The notes under the pieces were generated by a model that searched no databases, was not told where the DNA came from, and saw nothing but the letters and a program-made list of their open reading frames with translations. Positions 42,115 to 54,148 of a DNA stretch of 64,000 bases are shown in pieces. Numbering within the stretch: the stretch's first letter is position 1; the number at the start of each line of letters is the position of its first letter. Source of the DNA: Linum tenue (lineage: Eukaryota > Streptophyta > Magnoliopsida > Malpighiales > Linaceae); the NCBI GenBank assembly GCA_946122785.1, contig CAMGYJ010000004.1:22081684-22145683 (forward strand). The letters run 5' to 3'. A program made the position numbers and the translations under genes.

Positions 42115-43504
42115 ATGACGAAACCCGACCCCAATCACCCGTTCATCCAGGATTTGAAGAGGGGCCCCTACCAAGATCGTTTCAAGCACGTCCTGGCATG
42201 CTCGTTTGGGCAGCACCATTGCTGGTCCAGGCGGGAGTTTGAGAAGTTGCATTGCTACGAGCACTTCTCCGCCATCGTCACCAACAGGCCTTGGCGCCGT
42301 CTGCTCTCCATCTGCGAGAAGGTTTACCACGAGCCCGTGCTAGAGTTCTATACGACCTTCAAGCACGCATCCACAGAGGATTGGACAGACGGTGTACCCC
42401 GTGCTAGAGGATTGGACAGAAGGTTTACCACGAGCCCGTGCTAGAGTTCTATACGACCTTCAAGTTCCATCTAGGTGGTGTACCCCGGTCCATGAGCTGG
42501 CCACCGCTCTCGACCTTGGCCTGGCCGATCGTGAGGACTACGTCACCGAGCTCAACGATCTAGTGGGAGTGAACTTCAGGACGCTGTACACCCGCCTAGC
42601 TCAGCCCGGCCAGCAGCGTCCCTTCGCGGCAGGGAAGACGAAGGCTAGCACCCTGCAGCTCGACAACTGCCTCCTCCACCACTTGCTGGCAAAGTCCTAC
42701 ACCCCAGCTTCAGACAGTGCCAGTGCCATCACCAGGCGCGCCTTGTACTTCATCCAGTCCATCCGACAGGACGACCATCCTCTCCACTTGGGTTTTGTGG
42801 AGGCCAGAACCTTCTAGAAGAGTGCTTCGGAATTGAAGAGCCTCCACTGCACTCCCCTCATCACCCGCCTGGCCACCTACTTCGGGTTATCACTGCAGGG
42901 GTGCACCAGTGTCTTTGGCAGAGATACGATTCATCGCATGCACCTGCTGCGTGAGAACCAAGGCATCATGTGGATCGAGGGGTTTCTGGAACCTCAGATC
43001 CCAGAGGAGGACCAGCCCGAGGATCCGGAGGATGAGGCTGCAGCTGCTGATGATGTGGAGCCCGAGGATGTGGATGATGCTGCTGCCCCCCGCCCCACCA
43101 CCTTGGAGTACGGGGGTGGCAGCTCCGCTTTCCCCGGTCAGGACTACTTTACTCACCAGTTCGAGCAGCTGCCCCTCCAGAATCAGCAGCTCCTCGACCA
43201 TCAGATCCAGTTCCAGCAACAGTATGCAGCTCACCAGGCCGAGTATCAGACTCGGATGGCTGCGTATGATGAGCGCCTGAACATGATGGAGACCCAGCAG
43301 GGGGTGACACTGGCTCATATCGAGCGAGAGAAGGCCCGATCTAGGCGCATGCAGGAGGTCCAGCAGCACCTGCTCCAGCTGCTCCCGGGCGAGCAGCCAG
43401 TCTGGAGGACTCCCTGGGCGGACTCTCCACTTGCGCCTCCACCAGCGGATGACGATGACGCTTTCATGAATGACATTGACCTTGATAACCTTGGCGACGA
43501 GTAG
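42115..43504 (+). pseudogene. Env-position ORF, broken (gag-pol-less element)
   Basis: ATG is four bases after the acceptor: MTKPDPNHPFIQDLKRGPYQ, then WRRLLSICEKVYHEPVLEFYTTFKH. A local duplication of about 45 bp (42321-42365 and about 42421-42465) and a frameshift disrupt the core. The frame continues with LDNCLLHHLLAKSYTP, TAG at 42815, then LITRLATYFGLSLQG. The acidic stretch EDQPEDPEDEAAAADDVEPED and a Gln-rich helical C-terminus (QFEQLPLQNQQLLDHQIQFQ) end at TAG 43502. It is closer to the B protein than to the C copies. Function is unknown. Confidence 0.8.
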
Positions 43505-45326
43505 GCTGTACTCGTTGCCCCTCTGCGTGTGTTTTCATTTCAGACTTTTTGTGTTTGCTCCATGTGTGTGCGGAGCTTGAACTTAGTCTATCAGTTGTTT
43601 GTGTTTTTTTTTTCTTTTCTTTTGTGGATTGTTTATTTTGTGGCCGTCTGGGCTACTGATCCCTAACGCAAAGTGTGCTAGTGTGTTCTTGATGTTCGAT
43701 TCGTGCAGAACTGTCCATCTTCCCGTTGTTTCCCGCTGACTGGTGCACTTCCAGTCCCCCGACAGTATTTCAATCCGGTAACATCGTTCCCCTTATCTCT
43801 TCGTCTACTCCATTGAGGGCAATGTTGTGCTTAAGTGTGGGGGGGGGGGGGTACTTTGTATCGTTTGGAATCTATATATGTGTGCTTGGAGCCTAGTCCG
43901 CTGTCCGAATCTTAAGATTTGAGGGCTCCAAGTAATGCTGTTTGATCATATTGGAACTGTGTTTTGATTGATGAATTGAATGGTTTTCGGATTGATGCAT
44001 GATAGCTTGATTGTGACTAGGACAACCTATAATGATGACTGAGACGTGCAGTAGAGTTGTGTAGGGGTTCAGTACTTCAACTGTTTGCTTACCAACTGTG
44101 ACTTGGATTGATCACTTGTTCTTGACAGTCGTTTATGCATCTAGTTCAGGGAATCGGAATAAGAGATAGAGCATATAGGTAGCCATGTGAGATTTGAGCA
44201 TGCTCGTTTCTTTCTTGTGCGATAGATCCCTCTTCCATGATGTGTAGCATTCTTGTTGTCACTAGCTAAGATGATGGAGGCATAGGATTAGCCCACGACC
44301 AAATTGACTGTCCTGATGTGTCATATCCCATAGTCAGCACCTTTGAGCCGTGTGTTATCCTTTCTTTCGGTCTACAATGGAAAATCACCCTTTTGCATCT
44401 TTTAGAAGGTTCCACAGAGTGGTTTTTACATGTTCTCTGCTGTTTCTGCTAAATTTAATGTGAGGGTTGGAGGTAGTGCTTAAAAGTTGGGCATGTGTTT
44501 GAAATATGTGCAGAGGTGGTGGATCTCTTAAGAAATGGAAAAAAATGAAAGAAAAACAAAGAAAAAATGAAAGCAAAAGAGAGCCACTACCAAAAATCTG
44601 AATAGTGCCCAGTAAGTAGTGTTTCTTAGCAGTCTGGCTTGGAAATGCTGATATTTATATAACCTCCTTCGCTCTTGTGCTCTAGCAAATTTGAGTAACG
44701 CAGAATGGCAGAAAGAAAGTAAGTGGTTGGATTGACTGTGATTGTGTGGGTTTGGAATTGTGGAACCTTGTGTTATGAATACTTCCACCACCTAAAAGGC
44801 CTTTTCCCCATGTCCAAGACCCTAGCCAGTCATTTGATCTGTGTCTAAGACCTCCGGATTAGTTAGTGGTGACACCCCATATGTGAACTCTAGCATTTAG
44901 AGGCTGCCATCATGGTGAAGAGATGTTGGGGATTGAGAGAATAAGCATGCGCATTTTTTTGCATCAAATTGTCCTGACCCCACTGGTCGAGAGAGCGATT
45001 CATTTTCTCATATTCTATATACTCTTGTACCCCGGTGAGGACCTAGATTGCTCGGTCTCTATTCTGATGTCTTGAGTTTTGTGCATGAGGTGACTGTCTT
45101 GAGTAAGTGGTTGAGTCAAGTCTAGGTTGGTTGGTGAACAGATGGGAGACTCTTCCTTTACTCGATTTTGCTGCACTCAAATGTCCTCTGTGGTTGTCCA
45201 GGTTGCTTAAAAGTTGTTCATGTATTGATGTTGAAAGCCAGTACGATTCCCGTGTTCTGTGCCTATATGATTTGTCCCCAATGTTGGTATGATTGAAAAT
45301 GTGAGCTTACCTTGTGTCTGACTTGG
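43505..45326 (+). other. 3'UTR of the gag-pol-less element
   Basis: Collinear with the B 3'UTR. A PPT-like tract with 13 G residues lies at 43830-43851 and the bipartite hairpin at 43885-43932 (inner CGAATC/GATTTG). An A/G-rich tract is at 44535-44580, and TTGTCCCCAA at 45272-45281. Confidence 0.75.
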
Positions 45327-45366
45327 TTTGCTTGGGGACAAGCAAATGGTTAAGTGTGGGGGAGTT
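45327..45366 (+). other. PPT with abutting stem-loop
   Basis: TTTGCTTG/CAAGCAAA with loop GGGA, then AAGTGTGGGGGAG and the LTR at 45367. Confidence 0.85.
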
Positions 45367-46688
45367 TGATAGACCATTAATTGCACATGTTTTTACCCCA
45401 ATTCTTACACCGTTTGAGATGTGGATTCTCGTGTTTTAGGCCGATTTCATGCTAGGTTGTGCTTGTTTGTGATATTTCAGGTCCTAGTACGTGAATGAAG
45501 GCTTGGGAGCGAGTTTGGGGTCGATTGGACGAAGATCGGACGTGTGGCGAGGCACTGAGGAAGCCACACGGCCGTGCAAGTCACCAATGTGGCCGTGTGG
45601 TATTTACCGAGCACACACACGGGCACCCTTGGAATTCCACACGGCCGTGTGTCCCTGGCCGTGTAGGAAGCATGAAGTCCAATTATTCGAGACGCAGCGT
45701 TTTGGAACTCACACGGGCATCTGGGTAAGCCACACGGCCGTGTGGCCTGCCCGTGTGAGTCGTGAAAATCTGGGTTTTAACCCAATTTCGAGCCACAAGT
45801 GAGAGAATCGACTTTTTGGAGCAAAAACAGAGCCCTGGAGAGAGAAAGTGAGAAGAACTCATCCTAAGAGTGGTTTTGGAGCTGGGTTTCATCAAATCAA
45901 GCTTGGAGATCATCATAGGAGTGATAATCATCATCCCAGAGCAGATTCTTCCCATTGTTATGAGTATGACTGCTTTGTATTATGTTTTCCCCTCTCTCTC
46001 TATGGAGTAGACCTTTCTCTCACTTGGGTATGAAGAACCCTAGTTCCATGTGTTAGGGATCTTGTTGTAATGACTTGGGATTGTTATACTGTTTGATTTT
46101 AATCGAATGATGCATGATTCATTGAATTAATTGAAGTCTGATCATCTTTTCTTGATTTCTGCTGCAACGTGAGATAGATAGAATCTGATTAGGTTGTTAG
46201 AGCTTCATCATTCGGTAGTAGTGGATTGGTTATACGAGAGTTAGTCAATCTGCTGCTTTGTACTGGAATCCAATTCCAGTAGTGGAGTTCTGTGTTCATA
46301 GCCTCAGCTTTCTATCCCGGTGAAGACTAATCGTCTGCCGGGTAGTTTGACTGAGAGGGCTTGGTCAGCTTAAGAGATTCCAAGCTACTGTCGGATCTTC
46401 CGCAGTTTAATCAAAAGTAAATCAACCCAGGGTAATTACAATTGAGACCTAACTAAGGAGCTAGGTGGACTCATTCCCGAGTGACCCTTCCTTGCTTTTG
46501 AAAATCGAACCATTTCCTGTTTTTTACTGCTTTTAGTTAAAACAACAATCACTCGACTTAGTTTGCTAGATAATAGATAATCACGGAGTAGGCAGTAGAT
46601 CTAGACCCCAGGTTGACATTAGAACTTGCTACTTTACTGCATTCCCGGACTGCGATTATACTTGGTCGAAGTTTGGTGTTGTGTTTTA
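45367..46688 (+). repeat. 3' LTR of the gag-pol-less element, end lost
   Basis: Matches 40495-41848 but ends at GTGTTTTA. It lacks one 21-bp piece of the palindrome array found at 40689-40709 of the 5' LTR. A perfect CCACACGGCCGTGTGG lies near 45729. Confidence 0.85.
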
Positions 46689-47334
46689 TTGGCATTGATC
46701 TTGAATTGTTGCATGTGATCGAGTGTGTCTGATTCGGACCCAAATGTACACATTTTGCCCCTCATTTCTTATTCGTTTAGCTTAGTAGATCATCTTTCCT
46801 CGACATATTTCACGCTAGGTTGTGCTTTTTTTGATACATTTCAGTTCCTAGCACGTGTGGAAGGGTCGAGGTCGAATTTTGGGATAATTGGAGGTCAAAA
46901 AGCGCAAATAAGATGGAGCCGTGGTGGTGAGATGGTAGGGATGAGTGGTGACGATTGTGCACATATTTTTCACCAAAAGGTCCTGACCCCACTGGTCGAG
47001 AGTGAGCGATTCATTCTTGTTCTTGCATGTTCATATCTATCCCGGTGAGGACCTATGTTGCCCCGTTGTCTGTTCCTTTGACTTGAGTTCTATGCATGGT
47101 CGGTTGTGATTGATTAGTGTCCTAGTTGAGACTTGCATTGATTGTGGATAGAGTGAGAACTTTTCATTTTCCCATTTTTGATTCAATTGAATGTCATTAG
47201 TGGTGGATGCCGGATTTGTTTGAGACGGTTCGAGTGTCGATGCCCAAATAGTCATTTGAGATTCACAGCCTTGTGCCTTTTGAAATATTCCCTAGATATC
47301 TTTGTAGGTTGAAATATTATCTAGGTTAAAAATG
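46689..47334 (+). other. 3'UTR of C3, second part, with embedded LTR tip
   Basis: 46689-46729 and 46909-47334 match family-C 3'UTR. Between them, 46730-46908 is the first roughly 180 bp of a family-C LTR (TGATTCGGACC...AGCGCAAA). The order is scrambled compared with an intact element. Confidence 0.7.
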
Positions 47335-47372
47335 GTTTGCTGGGGACAAGCAAACGTCTAAGTGTGGGGGAG
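47335..47372 (+). other. PPT with stem-loop (C3 to LTR 47373)
   Basis: GTTTGCTGGGGACAAGCAAAC has lost one T from the left arm. It is followed by AAGTGTGGGGGAG and TGATTC. Confidence 0.8.
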
Positions 47373-49096
47373 TGATTCAGGCCCAAATGTACACATTTTA
47401 CCCCTCATTTCTTATTCGTTTAGCTTAGTAGATCATCGTTCCTCCACATATTTCACGGTAGGTTGTGCTTGTTTTGATACATTTAATGTCCAAGCACGTG
47501 TTGAAGGGTCGAGGTCAAATTTTGGGATAATTGGAGGTAAAAAAGCGCAAAAACTGAAGAAAAGTCCAAAGTACCGTGACAATTGGCCCGTAACAGTGAA
47601 GTGCAGGAGACCAGGTTTTAGGCCATGTTCACGGTTTCCCATTGGAGTTCACGGTCTCCTAAGGCCGTGAACTAAAGCCATAAACCGTGAACCGCGAGGC
47701 GTCCAGGGAGAAATCTGCAGTTACTAGCGTAAGGCGAGTTCATGGTCAACAAGACAGTGAACATTGAGTGCAAACCGTGAAATCATGCAAGTGAACCGGT
47801 GCGTTTCAACATAGCGCTCTGTGTTCAAGGACGCGTTAAAGAGTTCACGGCCGTGAACTAAGCCCGATCCTGGTATAAAATGTGAGCCGAAAGGAAGAAG
47901 AGGGGAGAGCTTCATTTTAGGTTAGGTTTTCAATTTTTAGAATAAAGAGGATTCTAGTGAGAGGTTAGGGTTTCTTATAGATTGAGAAAGTGCAAATCAA
48001 AGGAGGAAGAAGGAGTTTGGGCGTGTTCCTAGCTAGAGGATTGAAGATTTCTTCATCTCAAGGGTGTCTCAAGCAACAAGGAGGAAAGATTGACATCACT
48101 TCATGGTTATTTCTCTCCTTTTTCTTGTTTTCTCTTCTTTAGCTATGGAATAGCCTACCTACTCACTTGGGTATTGTGAATCCTAGTCTCTCTATGTGTT
48201 AGGATGTAAGAACGTGAACCTTTTGTGTTGATTGAGTGTTTTATATAATATTTGAGGTATTATTCATGAATGATCAAGTGTGCTAGCTTTAACTCAATAT
48301 TGGGTGAAATTAACCTAGAGGGTGGAAATCCCCTCTTGGTCCAATTAGGAGCTAGACTCCTTAGCCACTTGGGTAACCTCCTTTATGTCAATTTAAGACC
48401 AAAATCTCAAATATCGGAGTAGGGCCGTGATTCCATCGGGATAGCTCTCTCCGCCGACTGGATTAAGTTCCGAGGGTTTGGTTTGCCATCCTTAGCTAGC
48501 TAGTTGAGAGGGTTAGGTTTCCTAGCCCATCGTTGTCACTCTTAGCAGAAAGGTTAAGTGAGCTAGCTTTCTAACTTGTTGAAATGATTCTCAATTAGCT
48601 AACTAAGAGAGAGTTAGGGATCTCCTTGGTTGATCGATAAAGAGGGCTAGACTCTCTAGCTATGAATCACAATTCTTAACCTAACGGTTAAGAGAGCTAG
48701 TTCCCCTAGCTTACATTTGTTGATTTTCCTTCATTGATCAACTAAGCGAGTCTATCCCTAGCTAGTTGAGCCCACCTAGCGGTGTATGAACACGTCCTTC
48801 ACACTAGAGCTTTGTTTGTCGCTTCTTAGCATGAGACTAGGAGGAGCAATACCCGGGTGAAGCTCTCTCAAGTAGAATTCTCCTCCATTTAATTTCCTTG
48901 CTAGTTTTCATTTGTAGTTTTCATAGTTTTAAACCCAAAACCGTTTTGCTAGATAACAACTTAATCGATTAAAGTAGGAGTACATGGCCCGGCCGAGGTT
49001 GACAATTTAAATACTTGTCCTATATAGCACCCGGCTAGAGTTTAAAAACTTGGGCTCTAGTCGGGATTAATTCCCAGTGTAATTCCGAGCGAGTCA
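47373..49096 (+). repeat. Family-C LTR, long form, shared between two interiors
   Basis: 1724 bp, preceded by a PPT and followed by a PBS-like sequence, so it ends one interior and starts another. It has the perfect palindrome GTTCACGGCCGTGAAC at 47843-47858 and TATAAAA at 47874. The extra length over the 7006 LTR comes from a GAGCTAG-rich degenerate repeat region at about 48250-48800. Confidence 0.82.
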
Positions 49097-49197
49097 AGTT
49101 TTTGGCCCCATTACCAGGGAGTCGCGGTCCATTATTTTGAAAAGGTCGTTTAGTGTTACTCTAGCATTTTTTGTCTTGTCATGTCTTGTGTTTTTTA
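49097..49197 (+). other. PBS-like site and leader of a further C element
   Basis: AGTTTTTGGCCCCATTACC resembles the tRNA-Asp PBS (TGGCGCCGTTGCC) with several changes. It is followed by leader text like that at 26331. Cut at 49198 by an LTR-B fragment. Confidence 0.6.
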
Positions 49198-49496
49198 TAG
49201 CGTCGTACTTGCACATGTTTTCACTCTTGTTTCCTGACCATTTTAGCTCGAATTTGTTGTTCCTTGGCCTATTTTACGCTAGGTTGTGTTGTTTTGTTGT
49301 ATTTCAGGTCCTAGCAAGTAAAGGGATGCATAGGCGCAAGTTTCTGGTCATTTGGAGGTCAGTTGGAGATTCAAGATGCAAATTACGGCCATCCCCTGCC
49401 CAATTACGAGCGTAATTGCTTATGTCATGCCCGTAAATGCAATGCCGAGCCAAATCCCTGAGAATGTATGTCGCATAGCAAATTACGGACAAGAGT
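49198..49496 (+). repeat. Fragment of a family-B LTR (5' part)
   Basis: TATAGCGTCGTACTTGCAC to about 49496 matches the first 300 bp of the LTR at 31091, including degraded AATTACGG sites. Confidence 0.75.
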
Positions 49497-51500
49497 GGAC
49501 TCATTGAAATTGGTGTTGTGCCAGGTACCAATTCAATATCAAACTCTACTTCCCTTTCAGGTGGAAGACCGGGAAGTTCTTCGGGAAATACATCAGGAAA
49601 TTCCCTTACTACCTCAACATCTTCAACCCTCTTTTCATTTACAATCGTCACTTGAGAAAGAAAGGCTTCACAACCTTCCTTCACCAATCGAAAAGCTTCC
49701 AAGGAAGAAAGAAAACCTTGAGTCTCCTTTTTCTCAATTCCTTGGAATACAACAGGACCTTTATTTGGGGTGTTGAATAACACCTCTTTCTTTTGACAAT
49801 CCACAATAGCTCCATGTGTTGCCAGAAAGTCAATCGTAAGGATGACATCAAATTCATCAAAAGGTAGCAGAGTTAAATCTGCTGCTAAGAAAGCTCCTTC
49901 CACACAAATGAAGGAACTTCTAATAACTGAGTCTACCTTCAAGGTATCTCCCACAGGTGTTTTAACACATAAGGTATAACCTAGCTTATCTAGGACTAAG
50001 CGTAGCTTATGTGAAAACGTATATGACATGAATGAGACGAGGAACTAGTATCGATCAAAGCATATAATTGCTTGCCAAGGATAGAAAGCATACCAGTCAC
50101 AACTTCTGGTGCCACTTCTGCCTCACCTCGAGTCATTGCATAAACCCTCAGTGCTCCCTGTGCTCTAGTACCCTGTGTACCACTTCCTGATGGCTTATTT
50201 CGACCATCACCTCTACCACCTGTGAACCACCACGACCACTCTGAAATCCACTACAGCCTCCTTGGTAACTACCTCTGGTTGGGGCTCTACTAAATTAAAC
50301 TGAAGGCTCGAACTGAGTAGCTCCTCCTCTTCCCATATGAGGACAATCTCTAATGACGTGCCCAGGCAAGCCACAGCGAAAACATACACCAGAAAACCTC
50401 CTACACTCTCCAAGATGCCTCTTTTGACAGACTTGACAAAATGGATATTGTGCAGCTGAGGAAACTGGTGCCCTATATGATGTTCCTGGCATAGACTGAC
50501 TTGGTGTTCTCCCATAAGTGCTAGGACCCTTTCTTGGTGGATAACGAAGTGCAAAATAATTTACTCCTAGCTTCCTTTTATTTTCTTCCTCGTTCGTCTT
50601 GTGTTCCTCTCGACCCTCAACTTCATAGGCTTCATACTTGAGTGCTGCTTCTTTTATAGTGGCCATGCTCTCTTCATCCACCCTGTGGATCTTTTCTTTA
50701 AGCCCTAGGCGCAGATCATGTAAATATCTCTTCTTCTTCTTATGCTCAGTATCCGCCAACCCATCTTCAAAGTAGAGTAGTCGAACAAACTTGATGGTGT
50801 ACTCAGTAACTGTCATGTTCTCCTGCTTAAGGTTGGCAAATTCATTATTCTTTGCCCTGATAAAAGCTTCGGCAAGAAACTCTGTCTTAAAGGCCTTCAT
50901 GAACTCCTCCCAGGTGAATTGAACTCATTCACCATTAACTCTAGAGACAGAGGACCACCAGCTCCTCGCGTACCCCTTTAGGAGAAAAACAGCATATTGT
51001 ACTTTTTCCTCTGGGGTCACATAAAGATACTCAAACACATCTTCCATCTCTCTCAAGTCTCAACCACTCTACTACAGCATCTGGACTCACATCTCCCTTG
51101 AAGTTCCTACCACCCAAACTCTTCATCTTTGCATAGTATAATACTGGCGGTCTTACATCAACCGCCCCCACTCCTCTCGACTGGTCAGTAGGAACATTAT
51201 GACAACTTCTATGCGAGCTACAAGGAAATATTGGCCTTAGATTGATCCACACAAAATTCATTCTTCACCAAATCTCTCACTTCGTTAAAACAAAAAAATT
51301 CCCAAAATAATTGCTTGAAAACAAATAAGTTCAAAACTCAATTTTGAAAACCATGATGCAGGTAATTTCATCCATCATACTAATACAAATAATCATGTAA
51401 AACTCAATTCCCAGTTTAAGTCATTATGGGGTACTCCCCTCCTTAGGAGTGTTTAACCTCCCATAGGGTATAGTACGCCATAGCAACAAAAATAGGGAAC
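49497..51500 (-). pseudogene. Chromovirus-type gag and protease, truncated
   Basis: On the minus strand, a gag N-terminal fragment lies at 51261-51031 (DVSPDAVVEWL). The gag core at 50900-50295 reads FKTEFLAEAF, then EFANLKQENMTVTEY, with two Cys-rich knuckles CQVCQKRHLGEC and CFRCGLPGHVIRDCP. The protease region at 50029-49497 has FDVILTIDFLATHGAIVDC and ends at the linker FPDVFPEELPGLPPEREVEF...ELVPGTTPIS. The sequence stops where RT should begin and joins an LTR-B fragment. This pattern is that of Tekay/Del-like chromoviruses. Gag is split by frame changes near 50900 and 51030, and RT, RNase H and integrase are missing. Confidence 0.82.
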
Positions 51501-51503
51501 CGA

Positions 51504-51515
51504 GCTCTGATACCA
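51504..51515 (-). other. Primer binding site, initiator tRNA-Met
   Basis: The minus strand reads TGGTATCAGAGC, a few bases from the LTR at 51521. Confidence 0.88.
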
Positions 51516-53554
51516 AACTCTAACACCCTGCCCTGTACGTTTTGCCTGATCATATTGCTCACACAATTGCAGCGAAATTTAAAACTGGTGTTACATTAAT
51601 TACCAAAATTTACCCAATTAAAATTTTGACATGAATTACTCGCGTTGCATCTAATCCTGCAAAATAATTCATCTAAGTCCATGCATCCATAGACAAACAT
51701 ATATACTCATAACCATATGCATTGACTTTTCATAGCCATAGTCACAATTTCATACTACACAACTGCATACCATACTGATACATGCCATAATCGTCACAAC
51801 TTACAAAATTACACAAATATACACATATTATCAACTTTCCACACCTGTGGATATCTCACACGACATCAGAAGCTAGTATGCACATGAAAATGTTCTCAAA
51901 ACATTTTTTGCAAAAGGGTGTGAATCACTGGCCAAAATCCCGAGTAGTAGTCCCACCAATACACCTATTTACTGCTGCTGATGATGATGATGATATGCTT
52001 ACACATGGCATAAACAGAGAAAAAGGATAAAGAGGGTCAGCTCATGGCTGAGTGAGACAATCATTGCATCGTGAGTTCATAACAAAGCATACCCCTACCA
52101 TACACTAGGATCAGACCTCAGCCATCCTCATATCCCAATGGGCAAAAGACTCAACCACCTTGACTAATGCATATGCGTCTTATCATTTTTTACTTATAGG
52201 CGCCTGCCTACTCCCATGCTAATAACTCTCCCGGGCACCATACACACCCAACATCCCGTAGGATGTGATCATACATACATACCCCCATACCACAACAGGT
52301 GAAGCCATACCGACACCACTCTGGGTGTGGTCATATCTAGTGAATAATCTTCAGTCACCACCACATGAGAGGTGTGACTATCATGCATATCATAATCTTC
52401 AGTCAGAACCACAAGAGAGGTGTGACTATCATGTCATAACAGAGTAACAGCATGGGGAACCCTAATTACTATGTAATTGACCGTGAGACAAAAAATACTC
52501 ATATTTGGTATCCTTATACATGATTCATATCTCATCTTGCTTAATCATAATTCGTTACTTGCACATGTACCTGACCTGGCCATAATTGGCTCAACATCGA
52601 TAAACCAGGATTCGTATAGTTGCACTTCCTAAGGATAAACCCTCGTGCAAGTCATCCTCCTTAAAACATCATAATATCACCCTGGGAAGTTTATTTCCCC
52701 CACTTGTGAATCCTCACATCATGTCAAAACACCTGATTGAACAACCATGAAGTCATTAAGCCACAAATGGCAATATGTATGCAATCATCAACATAAACAA
52801 GGTTCAAATCGATTAGGGCAAGTCAATAATATCATACAGCAGTACAGGATTCAACATATAGCACAAAAGTTCATACACACCTAATCATGCCATTCTAGTT
52901 CACAAAGTCAATTCGAAGCATCAATATAATTATCGTGATACGACAAACCGGGTATGCCATGCTAATCCCTCACCAGTTATGGTCGTTCAAACACCAGTTT
53001 AAGCTTCCCGTACTAAAACGTCAACTTCACGAATGAAGCCGAAATTAGAATCCGAGATCGTCCTAATATTCCCTACAGTGTCTCCGTCGATGTTAGTTCT
53101 AGGCTCTGGGTCAAAATCCCGATAAAAACACATCAAACCCTAGCCGGAGCTAAATTCAGGGATTTGGACCCCCGACCTCAATAATTGCCAAAATTCATGG
53201 ATTAGAACTAGAGAATTAATTACCTCGATGCAGGAAGCTCGTATATGAAATTTGGGCTCAATCCGGCTTCCGGTTACTCCGAAACCCTAATTTGACTTAT
53301 CGGGAATTCAAGAAATTCCTGAACCAAAAACTCGTTTTAAAGCTTTAAATCGATAAATCACGATGTATAGATGAATTATGCATTACTTACGGGATTTTTG
53401 GATCACTGTAGCTCAAGAATTGAGCTTTGGAAAATTTTGCCCCGCGTCCCTTGTGCGCTCTCTGGTGGAGCTTTCCTCTCGGTCCAGGAAATGAAAAAGT
53501 GAGAACGATGATGAAATGGGAAGGGAAAGTGATCGAGGCAAATTAAATGGACCA

Positions 53555-53556
<2 letters not shown>

Positions 53557-53604
<48 letters not shown>

Positions 53605-54005
53605 GGAGTTCTACGGTACCCCCGGTAAAATCCGGGGTATCGCATACCTTAAGTAAGAAAACGCTATCTAGAACTTGAATTGACTAATCTTTCGGACATT
53701 ATACTATACTCTAACCCATAAAGATGAAAACCTAGGTCCTAATTCTCTAAATCTTATACCCCAAGATCAATTTAATTAGAAACAATAATCGACGGTTATG
53801 ATTCGTCCAAATATAGGCAAAAAAAGTAATGCACCATCTTAGGGTTTATAGTTTATGATTTAGATAATTAGGACCTACGGTTCACTCATTAAGGGTTAGG
53901 GTATAGTATCATGCCCAAAAATCATGTTAACTCGAGGTCTAGATAGCGTTTTCATACTTAAGGTATACGGTACCCCGGATTTCACCCGGGGTACCGTAGA
54001 AGTCA

Positions 54006-54042
<37 letters not shown>
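53557..54042. repeat. (TA)n runs flanking a MITE
   Basis: AT/TA dinucleotide runs at 53557-53602 and 54008-54042 directly border the inverted-repeat element. Confidence 0.85.
53603..54007. mobile_element. MITE with long terminal inverted repeats
   Basis: The left end GGGGAGTTCTACGGTACCCC matches the reverse complement of the right end, GGTGACTTCTACGGTACCCC. The similarity continues for about 75 bp on each side, with arms ending near AACGCTATCTAGA. Total length is 405 bp with no coding capacity. A TA target fits a Tc1/mariner-like (Stowaway) insertion, but the TA repeats hide the true duplication. Confidence 0.8.
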
Positions 54043-54045
<3 letters not shown>

Positions 54046-54148
54046 AATTATTATTACTAATTCACGGTTGCAACCCTTTGTACGTAACCGTTAACCCAAT
54101 CGTTCACGTATCATGATCGAATAAGAACTCAAAAGTCAGGGTGTTACA

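Larger units (their letters stand above)
40495..46688 (+). mobile_element. Gag-pol-less A-type element keeping only the env-position ORF
   Basis: A 5' LTR, a PBS stub, about 250 bp of leader and intron remnant, a broken env-position ORF, a full 3'UTR, a PPT, and a 3' LTR lacking its last roughly 8 bp. No gag, protease, RT or integrase sequence remains. It is inserted in the 3'UTR of C3. Confidence 0.88.
51521..54148 (-). repeat. Chromovirus 5' LTR, about 2.6 kb
   Basis: Inverted termini TAACACCCTG at the left and CAGGGTGTTACA at the right bound the LTR. The start on the minus strand is TGTAACACCCTG. Its length suits Tekay/Del. It carries a MITE and two (TA)n runs at 53557-54042. Confidence 0.8.

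Noticed and set aside
53403..53645. Minus-strand ORF with a long YIYI run
   Set aside because: It is a translation of the (TA)n repeat beside the MITE, not a gene.
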